From: CAIXMG01 sp964550225
GTDB lineage: Bacteria > Patescibacteriota > Minisyncoccia > Phycocordibacterales > UBA1006
Length of the DNA stretch: 10,160 nucleotides
Reading direction: 5' to 3'
Assembly: GCA_964550225.1 (NCBI GenBank)
Contig: CAZJXT010000018.1
Location: 1 to 10,160 of the forward strand
The notes under the pieces: model-generated
What the model was told of the DNA's origin: nothing
The model's input: the letters and a program-made list of their open reading frames with translations, nothing else
Databases searched by the model: none
Translations under genes and position numbers: made by a program
Shown here: positions 4,453 to 10,160 of the stretch, piece after piece
Layout: each line of letters starts with the position of its first letter
Numbering within the stretch: the first letter of the stretch is position 1

Positions 4453-4469
4453 AAATCATGTAGTATAGT
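4438..4469 (+). promoter_or_regulatory. candidate promoter of typA
   Basis: TTGCCA (4438-4443) stands 17 nt before TAGTAT (4461-4466) and 20 nt before the better -10 TATAGT (4464-4469). This would give a leader of about 40 nt containing a short imperfect ACTC-GACC-GAGT repeat (4487-4498) followed by a T-rich tract. The leader has no Shine-Dalgarno sequence. It overlaps the divergent promoter, so the two may compete. Confidence 0.38.
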
Positions 4470-4516
4470 GTTATTAATTATTAAGACTCGACCGAGTTAT
4501 TTTTTATTCACCAATT

Positions 4517-6322
4517 ATGGAAATTCGAAATATTGCGATTATCGCCCACGTAGACCACGGAAAAACAGCTTTGACTGATCAAATGCTGCAACAGTGTGGT
4601 ATGCGAGAAGAGGGTTTCAGTATGGACAGTAACGACCTTGAACGTGAACGAGGGATTACCATTTATGCAAAAAACACCTCAGTATTTTACAAAAATACTA
4701 AAATTAACATTGTAGATACACCAGGACACGCTGATTTTGGTTCCGAAGTAGAACGAGTGCTCCGATCAATTGACTCGGTATTGTTAGTTGTTGACGCGCA
4801 AGAGGGGCCTATGCCGCAAACTCGTTTCGTGCTTAAAAAATCTCTTGAGCTTGGTTTGAAGCCTATTGTTGTTTTAAATAAAATTGATAAACCAGGAGCA
4901 AACGTTGAAAAGGCGCATGATGAAGTATTTGAATTATTTATGGAGCTTGGTGCTACTGATGAGCAGCTTGATTTTACAACAGTATATGCTATCGGTCGCG
5001 ATGGAATGGCAAAGAAAAAAATGGAAGATGCTATGGTAGATTTGTCACCATTATTTGATACTGTTTTGGAAAAAGTTCCTCCAGCGGCAAATGACACTAC
5101 AAAACCTTTTCGTATGCAGCCGTTTAACTTGGCATATGATAACTTTCTTGGACGATTGGGAATTGGTCGTGTATATGAAGGGGTAGTAAAAAATGGACAA
5201 TCAGTAACTATTGTAAATCCGTTAACAGGAACACGACGAAACGGAAAAATTACTAAATTGTGTACCTTTGAAGGAATGCAAAGAAAAGAAGTATCAGAGG
5301 CAATTGCAGGAGATATTGTAATGATTGCAGGAATCGCGGATATTTTCATTGGAGAAACTATTGCGACGAATGCAGATGCTGAAAGTCTTCCAGCGATTAC
5401 GGTTGATGAACCAACAATCAAACTTGATTTCTTGGTAAATAACTCACCTTTTGCAGGGCGTGAAGGGAAATTTGTAACCACTCGTCAGATTCGTGAACGT
5501 CTAGAAAAAGAGCTCGAGATTAACGTAGGGCTTCGTGTTGATTTTGATCCTGATCCAGATCGAGCACTTGAAGGATTTAAGGTGTATGGACGAGGAGAAA
5601 TGCATATTGCAGTACTTCTTGAAAATATGCGACGTGAAGGTTTTGAAATTCAAGTTTCTCAACCACAAGCGATTGTGAAAGATATTGACGGAGTTAAATC
5701 TGAACCATTTGAAGAGGTTACTGTTGATTGTCCGAGTGAGTTCCAAGGAACCGTGATTGAAAAACTTGGAAAACGAGCCTTCATCATGAAAGATATGAAA
5801 ATTCATGAAAATACCGTGCGTATGATTTTCGAAGGTCCTACACGAGGATTATTTGGATATCGAGGAGTTTTCATGATTGATACAAAAGGTGAAGGAATCA
5901 TGGCTTCTCGTTTCTTAGAATTTCGGGCGTATGCAGGTCCAATTGAAAAACGAGCAACAGGATCTATGACATCTATGGAAACTGGAAAAGCACTTGGATT
6001 TGCTCTTGGAAATCTTCAGGATCGAGGACAGTTGTATATTGCACCTCAAACAGAAGTCTATGAAGGAATGGTTGTTGGAAATACTTCGAAGGGAGACGAA
6101 ATGTCAGTAAATCCATGTAAGGCGAAACAGTTAACAAATATGCGAGCCTCAGGAACAGATGAAACAATTTTATTGGTTCCACCTATTCAAATCACTATTG
6201 AACGAGGTTTGGAAATCATGTCGAACGATGAGTTTTTGGAAATTACACCAAAATCAACACGTATCCGAAAACAATATCTCAAAGAATCTGAGCGTTCAAA
6301 ATTTAAAAGAAAAGATGATTAA
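4517..6322 (+). CDS. typA: ribosome-binding GTPase TypA/BipA
   Basis: TypA/BipA is a translational GTPase that binds the ribosome at the EF-G site and helps 50S assembly and growth under stress. At 601 residues it is close to E. coli BipA (about 607). GTPase motifs: G1 AHVDHGKT (10-17), G2 within ERERGITI (42-49), G3 DTPGH (67-71), G4 NKID (121-124). The G5 region reads VYAIGRDG (156-163), where family members usually have YAS-like residues. The rest follows the domain II, EF-G III/V-like and BipA-specific C-terminal order, with GRGEMHIAVL, FGYRG and MASRF recognisable. The start places HVDHG at the usual distance from the N-terminus. It is divergent from the small membrane-protein unit and ends in its own terminator, so it is probably monocistronic. 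Confidence 0.96.
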   Translation: MEIRNIAIIAHVDHGKTALTDQMLQQCGMREEGFSMDSNDLERERGITIYAKNTSVFYKNTKINIVDTPGHADFGSEVERVLRSIDSVLLVVDAQEGPMPQTRFVLKKSLELGLKPIVVLNKIDKPGANVEKAHDEVFELFMELGATDEQLDFTTVYAIGRDGMAKKKMEDAMVDLSPLFDTVLEKVPPAANDTTKPFRMQPFNLAYDNFLGRLGIGRVYEGVVKNGQSVTIVNPLTGTRRNGKITKLCTFEGMQRKEVSEAIAGDIVMIAGIADIFIGETIATNADAESLPAITVDEPTIKLDFLVNNSPFAGREGKFVTTRQIRERLEKELEINVGLRVDFDPDPDRALEGFKVYGRGEMHIAVLLENMRREGFEIQVSQPQAIVKDIDGVKSEPFEEVTVDCPSEFQGTVIEKLGKRAFIMKDMKIHENTVRMIFEGPTRGLFGYRGVFMIDTKGEGIMASRFLEFRAYAGPIEKRATGSMTSMETGKALGFALGNLQDRGQLYIAPQTEVYEGMVVGNTSKGDEMSVNPCKAKQLTNMRASGTDETILLVPPIQITIERGLEIMSNDEFLEITPKSTRIRKQYLKESERSKFKRKDD

Positions 6323-6327
6323 TAAAT

Positions 6328-6354
6328 AAAAACCCGCAAGAGAAGCGGGTTTTT
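6328..6354 (+). terminator. terminator of typA
   Basis: AAAAACCCGC (6328-6337) pairs perfectly with GCGGGTTTTT (6345-6354) around loop AAGAGAA, six bases after the typA stop. It separates typA from the export cluster. Confidence 0.88.
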
Positions 6355-6370
6355 ATTTGTAATCCTACCA

Positions 6371-6379
6371 TGATATAAT
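6371..6379 (+). promoter_or_regulatory. extended -10 promoter of the export cluster
   Basis: TGATATAAT (6371-6379) is a perfect extended -10 with consensus TATAAT. The -35 region lies in the typA terminator tail and shows no clear match. Ten bases separate the -10 from the ATG at 6390, so the leader should be about 3 nt. Confidence 0.65.
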
Positions 6380-6389
6380 AAATTGTATT

Positions 6390-6935
6390 ATGGAAAACTA
6401 TGAATCAACACAATTAGGTAAAAAACAAATTTTCTGGATCATTGGAGGAGTTATTATAGTGATTATGATTATTGGGATTGTTTATAGCTCTACTCAAAAA
6501 ACATTAAAGAATACAGATTCAGGTAGCGTAGAAAATTCTTTAGAAAAAAAAGATGTGATTGATCTAAAAAATGGAGAAGTAAAGGGTGTTGTTGAAATGG
6601 TAGATGTTCCTGTCACAGTCACAGGGTTAGACATTGTAAATCTCCAGACATTTCCACAACGAGTACAAGCAAGAATTAAAGGAACGGTTCCTGATGGATG
6701 TTCTCTTTTTACTTCTCCAATGATCACTCGAATAGGAAATACTTTTACAATTAGTTTAACAGGAACACATCCTAAAGATAGTGTATGTACTCAAGTTATT
6801 ACTCCACAAGAAACAGTTATTGATATTCCAGTAGAAGGACTTCCAGCAGGAATCTATACTGCCACAATTGGAAAAATTACTAAAACATTTAAATTAGTTG
6901 CTGATAACGAAATTCAATTTTCTTCGGATAAATAA
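6390..6935 (+). CDS. exported one-TM protein with predicted beta-rich domain, function unknown
   Basis: The 181-residue protein has a short polar N-terminus, a strongly hydrophobic helix at about residues 14-32, a charged linker (35-65) and then a C-terminal domain of alternating beta-type sequence (about 70-172) with two cysteines, C104 in PDGCS and C133 in SVCTQ, that could form a disulfide outside the cell. The TM helix reads as an uncleaved N-terminal anchor. I recognise no family; an immunoglobulin-like or protease-inhibitor-like beta sandwich would fit the pattern but is a guess. It starts 10 nt after a consensus extended -10 and is followed after only 25 nt by the membrane fusion protein frame, so it is likely the first gene of the exporter operon and may assist or be handled by that system. 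Confidence 0.72.
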   Translation: MENYESTQLGKKQIFWIIGGVIIVIMIIGIVYSSTQKTLKNTDSGSVENSLEKKDVIDLKNGEVKGVVEMVDVPVTVTGLDIVNLQTFPQRVQARIKGTVPDGCSLFTSPMITRIGNTFTISLTGTHPKDSVCTQVITPQETVIDIPVEGLPAGIYTATIGKITKTFKLVADNEIQFSSDK

Positions 6936-6960
6936 TATATTAATAATATTTTCATCATCT

Positions 6961-7053
6961 ATGTTTCAATCAATAAAAGAAAAAATTAAAAATGTTTGGG
7001 CTCAATATAAAACAAGTAAAAAACATGGGCTTTTTTTGTTATACTTATCATAA
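6961..7053 (+). CDS. N-terminal piece of the membrane fusion protein, out of frame
   Basis: This 30-codon frame (MFQSIKEKIKNVWAQYKTSK...) looks like the short basic cytoplasmic start of the membrane fusion protein that follows. It stops at 7051-7053, while the hydrophobic anchor WAFFVILIIIIAILVNK is read in the frame of the downstream gene, which is open only from 7020. The two frames meet at an A-run (7018-7023) and a T-run (7031-7037). One extra base in either run joins them into one normal protein. Confidence 0.55.
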   Translation: MFQSIKEKIKNVWAQYKTSKKHGLFLLYLS

Positions 7054-7067
7054 TTATTGCAATACTT

Positions 7068-8276
7068 GTGAACAAAGGAAATAAATCTTCGGTTGCTCTT
7101 ACGACAACAGTAGAACGTCGAGATGTTGTTGATGCGGTACTTTTATCAGGACGAACAGAATCTGCAAGTGCTGTTGAGTTAGGTTTTGCGGATACAGGAA
7201 GAATTAGTCAGGTGTTTGTAAAAGAAGGGGATCTTGTTTCAAAGGATCAACTATTGGCAAGTATCGATACGAGTGATCTTTATGTAAACGATCTTAATAA
7301 AATTATTCGTGAACAAGAATCATTAGTAACCAATGCGTACCGCAACTTGCTTTCATCATCTCTTCAAGCCATTCCTGATGATATTACTAATACTGCACTT
7401 GATCCAATTATTTCAGGAGTATATACAGGCCCAGAAGGAGATTATCGACTACGTATTTATTCATCAGGTTCAGATTCAGGAAAATCTTTTGAGCTTTCAG
7501 GATTGGAACAAGGATTAAACCAGCCAGTTACTACCAACACAACAGTACCGTTAGGTTCTCGAGGTCTTTATATTCAATTTCAATCAATCCCAGAAGTTGG
7601 TTTTTGGACAGTAAGTATTCCTAATAAAAGATCTTCTTTATATGCAGGATATGTAAACGCTTATGAATCCGCAAAAGCAACTCGAGATCGAGTAGTTGCT
7701 GATGCACGATTAAATAATGAAAGCATGCTTTCAAAGATTAATAAACGAAGAATCTATGCTCCATTCTCAGGAACTGTTGCATCAGTTGGTTTTAAACAAG
7801 GAGAAAGTACTGATGGAAAACAAACTATTAAACTCATATCTGAAAAAGATTATCAGATTATTTTAAAAGCACCTGAAGTAAGTGTTGCAAAATTACAAGT
7901 AGGACAGACAGTTTCGGTTACATTAGATGCTTATGGAAAAGAGGAAAATTTCCCAGCAAAAATTGTTTCTATTAATCCAGCAGAAACAATTGTAGAGGGG
8001 GTACCTGTGTATGAGACACGAGTGATGTTTGATCATACTGATGATCGTATTCGTTCAGGAATGACCGCTATTGCAAAAATTACTATTCGAGAACAAAAGA
8101 ACGTTCTCGCTCTTCCAAATAATTTTGTACACCAAGAAGAGGGAGCATCTTTTGTATATAGACTCAATGGAGATAATCGAGAAAAAGTAACGGTTACAAC
8201 AGGGGTTTTAGGAAGTGATAATTATGTTGAAATAACTTCTGGATTACAAGAAGGTGAATCTATTGTTTCTGAATAA
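7068..8276 (+). CDS. membrane fusion (HlyD/MacA/YknX-like) subunit of ABC exporter
   Basis: This is the adaptor of a tripartite-type ABC exporter, anchored by one helix and mostly outside the membrane. Counting from the GTG at 7068 (402 residues): half a barrel-sandwich (lipoyl-like) domain at about 30-67 (GFADTGRISQVFVKEGDLVSKDQ), a helix at 72-100, a beta-rich insert at about 113-192, the returning helix (195-226), the second lipoyl half at 227-260 (RIYAPFSGTVASVGFKQGE), a beta-barrel to about 340 and a membrane-proximal domain to 400. GTG at 7068 is only the first start codon in this frame: it would drop the membrane anchor, whose codons lie just upstream in the same frame (7020-7067). The true start is probably ATG 6961 through a one-base frameshift. 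The permease gene follows after 4 nt. Confidence 0.85.
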   Translation: MNKGNKSSVALTTTVERRDVVDAVLLSGRTESASAVELGFADTGRISQVFVKEGDLVSKDQLLASIDTSDLYVNDLNKIIREQESLVTNAYRNLLSSSLQAIPDDITNTALDPIISGVYTGPEGDYRLRIYSSGSDSGKSFELSGLEQGLNQPVTTNTTVPLGSRGLYIQFQSIPEVGFWTVSIPNKRSSLYAGYVNAYESAKATRDRVVADARLNNESMLSKINKRRIYAPFSGTVASVGFKQGESTDGKQTIKLISEKDYQIILKAPEVSVAKLQVGQTVSVTLDAYGKEENFPAKIVSINPAETIVEGVPVYETRVMFDHTDDRIRSGMTAIAKITIREQKNVLALPNNFVHQEEGASFVYRLNGDNREKVTVTTGVLGSDNYVEITSGLQEGESIVSE

Positions 8277-8280
8277 AAAT

Positions 8281-9537
8281 ATGTCACGATTTACTACATC
8301 ATTAAAGGTAGGAATTTTTCTAGGAACGAGACAATTGCGTCGTTCGAATAAATGGACGACGGGTTTAATTGTTTTTATTATGACACTTACATTTTTAAAC
8401 CTTGTAGTAGTTTCTGGAATCTTAGTTGGATTAATTGTTGGGGGAAATAATGCGAATCGTGAACAATATACAGGAGATGTTCTCATGACGACACTTTCTG
8501 GAAAAACAGATATTACAAGAACTCAAGATATTTTGGCAACTATTGCTGCAAATAAAAATATTACTGACTACACGGCACGTTTTATTGCAAGTGGACAAGT
8601 GGAAGCAAATTATAAAACAAGATCTGATTTTAATGCAAAACCAGATACTGCAGGAACACAATTAACAGGAATTGATCCTTTACAAGAAAATAATTTTTCA
8701 AATCTTTCAAAGTATATTATTGAGGGGGAATATTTAAATCCTCATGAAAGCGGATATGTGGTACTGGGGGCAAATACATTGCGAAGATTTTCATCATCAT
8801 TTGGAGATGGGTTTGATTCATTAGATGGGGTGTATCCCGGAGATCGAGTTAAAATTACCACCAATGGTGTCACGAATGAATTTATCGTAAAAGGAATTGT
8901 AAAATCAAAAGTAGGAGAAGTTTCTATTCGTGCGTTTGTTACCAAAGGAGATTTTTTGCGAATGGTAGACCGTAGTAGTCTCAACGCTAATGAAATTGCA
9001 TTGAGACACAATGAAACAATTACTGATGAACAGGCAAAAAAATATTTTACAGATGCAGGATTTGATACATATGCAAAAATTCAAACAGCCACTGAAGCTA
9101 TTCCTGATTTTTTAAATCAAATTAAAATTGCATTCGGAGTTCTTGGTAATATGATTGGAGCTATTGGTATTGTTGTAGCATCAATTACAATTTTTATTGT
9201 GATTTTTATCAATGCTGTAACACGAAGAAAATTCATTGGTATTATGAAGGGAATTGGTGTATCTTCTCAAGCGATTCAAATCTCATATCTCTTACAATCA
9301 TTGTTCTATGCAATTTCAGGTTCATTGTTAGGTACCGTACTGCTCTATGCACTACTGGTTCCATTATTTGCAAAGAACCCTATTAATTTTCCTTTCTCGG
9401 ATGGAATTTTGGTTGCTGAACCATTAGGAACACTTATTCGATTTATTATTTTATTAATAGTAACATTAATAGCAGGATTCATTCCTGCAAGAATGATTGT
9501 AAGAAAAAATACTCTTGATAGTATTCTTGGTCGCTAA
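8281..9537 (+). CDS. MacB/FtsX-type ABC exporter permease
   Basis: The 418-residue protein has the four-helix FtsX/MacB plan: an amphipathic start, TM1 at about residues 26-54, a large extracytoplasmic MacB-PCD-like domain (about 55-275), then TM2 (about 281-312), TM3 (about 330-360) and TM4 (about 377-403) with the typical loop RRKFIGIMKGIGVSSQAI after TM2 and a PARMIVRKNTLDSILGR ending, where the ATPase coupling helix and 'P-a--A---P---L' type tail are expected. A longer frame begins at 8254, but the ATG at 8281 directly follows the stop of the fusion-protein gene (4 nt) and gives the normal N-terminus. There is no ribosome binding site, so coupling to the upstream stop is likely. With its neighbours it forms a YknXYZ-like exporter; the substrate is unknown. 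Confidence 0.9.
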   Translation: MSRFTTSLKVGIFLGTRQLRRSNKWTTGLIVFIMTLTFLNLVVVSGILVGLIVGGNNANREQYTGDVLMTTLSGKTDITRTQDILATIAANKNITDYTARFIASGQVEANYKTRSDFNAKPDTAGTQLTGIDPLQENNFSNLSKYIIEGEYLNPHESGYVVLGANTLRRFSSSFGDGFDSLDGVYPGDRVKITTNGVTNEFIVKGIVKSKVGEVSIRAFVTKGDFLRMVDRSSLNANEIALRHNETITDEQAKKYFTDAGFDTYAKIQTATEAIPDFLNQIKIAFGVLGNMIGAIGIVVASITIFIVIFINAVTRRKFIGIMKGIGVSSQAIQISYLLQSLFYAISGSLLGTVLLYALLVPLFAKNPINFPFSDGILVAEPLGTLIRFIILLIVTLIAGFIPARMIVRKNTLDSILGR

Positions 9538-9545
9538 TAATAATT

Positions 9546-10160
9546 ATGATTACTGTAAAAAATATAACTAAAGAATTTCAAAATGGAGACGTACTAACAA
9601 AAGTATTACGGAATGTTTCTCTTGAAATTCATTCTGGAGAATTTGTAGCCATTATGGGAAAATCTGGTGCTGGAAAATCAACACTCATGTATCAAATGAG
9701 TCTCTTAGATCATCCAACAACCGGAGATATTATTGTTGATGGTCAAATGGTCACTCAATTAAGTCATGATGATCGAACAAAATTTCGATTAGATAATCTT
9801 GGGTATATTTTTCAGGATTATGCACTCGTTCCAGAACTTACTGCTGTTGAAAATATTATGGTCCCACTATTGATGCAGGGAAAAACAGAGGAAGAGGCAT
9901 TACGTATTGCACAAACATCGCTTGCAAACATAGGACTTTCTCATCGTGAAAATAATCTCCCAAGTCAAATGTCAGGAGGTGAGCAACAGCGTGTTTCTAT
10001 TGCACGTGCGGTTGCTCATAACCCCAAAATTCTTTTTGCTGATGAACCTACTGCAAATCTCGATAATATTTCACGTGAAGCAGTAATGGAAATATTTAAA
10101 TCGTTACATCATCAACGACAAACTATCATCATGGTTACCCATGCGCAAGAATATACAAAA
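9546..10160 (+). CDS. LolD/MacB-type ABC transporter ATPase (truncated by window end)
   Basis: The frame is open for 205 codons to the window edge; a full protein would be about 220-250 residues. All nucleotide-binding motifs are visible: A-loop region near F11, Walker A GKSGAGKST (38-46), Q-loop YIFQDYALVPELTAVEN, signature MSGGEQQRVSIARA, Walker B ILFADEPTANLD and the H-loop VTHAQEY close to the edge. The LTAVENI and SGGEQQRV forms are those of the LolD/MacB/YknY group. It powers the permease encoded 8 nt upstream and acts at the cytoplasmic face. The start at ATG 9546 has no ribosome binding site. A parS-like sequence lies within its codons (10067-10082). Confidence 0.93.
   Translation, partial: MITVKNITKEFQNGDVLTKVLRNVSLEIHSGEFVAIMGKSGAGKSTLMYQMSLLDHPTTGDIIVDGQMVTQLSHDDRTKFRLDNLGYIFQDYALVPELTAVENIMVPLLMQGKTEEEALRIAQTSLANIGLSHRENNLPSQMSGGEQQRVSIARAVAHNPKILFADEPTANLDNISREAVMEIFKSLHHQRQTIIMVTHAQEYTK
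10067..10082. promoter_or_regulatory. candidate parS site (ParB binding)
   Basis: The 16 bases match the general bacterial parS consensus TGTTTCACGTGAAACA at 14 positions; the differences are A for G at position 2 and G for A at position 14. The central TTTCACGTGAA is intact. It sits inside the ATPase gene, about 7 kb from parB. Being in codons does not argue against it, since known parS sites are often inside genes. Confidence 0.45.

Noticed and set aside
4687..5481. Long open frame antisense to typA
   Set aside because: It is a by-product of codon bias on the opposite strand of a conserved GTPase gene; its translation is low-complexity and matches nothing I recognise.

Overview
The window looks like chromosomal DNA of a small-genome, AT-rich bacterium, most likely a member of the Patescibacteria (CPR), possibly Parcubacteria/Paceibacteria-like. 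The reasons are compact housekeeping genes, the standard genetic code (TGA used as stop, no in-frame TGA in the conserved genes), almost no Shine-Dalgarno sequences, a YtxH-like one-helix membrane protein of a kind I associate with that group, and a membrane fusion protein with an extra beta-rich insert. The lineage is an inference, not a measurement.

Layout. 1-90 holds no callable gene and ends in a terminator. 151-315 is a small ribosomal protein L33 gene (rpmG), followed by its terminator and a tRNA-Trp(CCA) gene at 383-453. Only 3 nt later starts a low-GC nucleotidyltransferase-fold gene (457-960). Convergent to it is miaA (942-1838, minus strand), whose start codon shares its A with the encoded CCA end of a tRNA-Leu(CAA) gene (1838-1921, minus). 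Divergent from that unit is parB (2054-3034). It converges through a shared terminator on a LOG/TIGR00730-family gene (3072-3806, minus). Two small membrane proteins (3873-4220 and 4248-4415, both minus) form a unit divergent from typA/bipA (4517-6322). From 6390 to the right edge runs an export cluster on the plus strand: a one-TM exported protein, a MacA/YknX-like membrane fusion protein with an apparent frameshift in its membrane anchor, a MacB/FtsX-type permease, and a LolD/MacB-type ATPase cut by the window end.

How the genes fit together. Most of the window concerns translation and its upkeep: L33, two tRNAs, the tRNA A37 prenyltransferase MiaA and the ribosome-associated GTPase TypA. 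Both tRNAs carry the A36-A37-A38 sequence that MiaA recognises. ParB is the chromosome segregation protein; a 14/16 match to the general parS consensus lies at 10067-10082. The last three genes encode a complete ABC exporter of the MFP-permease-ATPase type.

The most notable signal is how starts are arranged. Five genes have a recognisable -10 element ending only 6-10 nt before the ATG, so their mRNAs should be leaderless or nearly so. Two further genes begin 2-3 nt after the discriminator base of a tRNA, so tRNA 3' processing could itself produce a near-leaderless mRNA. Other items are a bidirectional terminator written inside the overlapping 3' ends of two genes, a perfect 22-bp palindrome inside a small gene, and an attenuator- or operator-like inverted repeat just upstream of tRNA-Leu-miaA.
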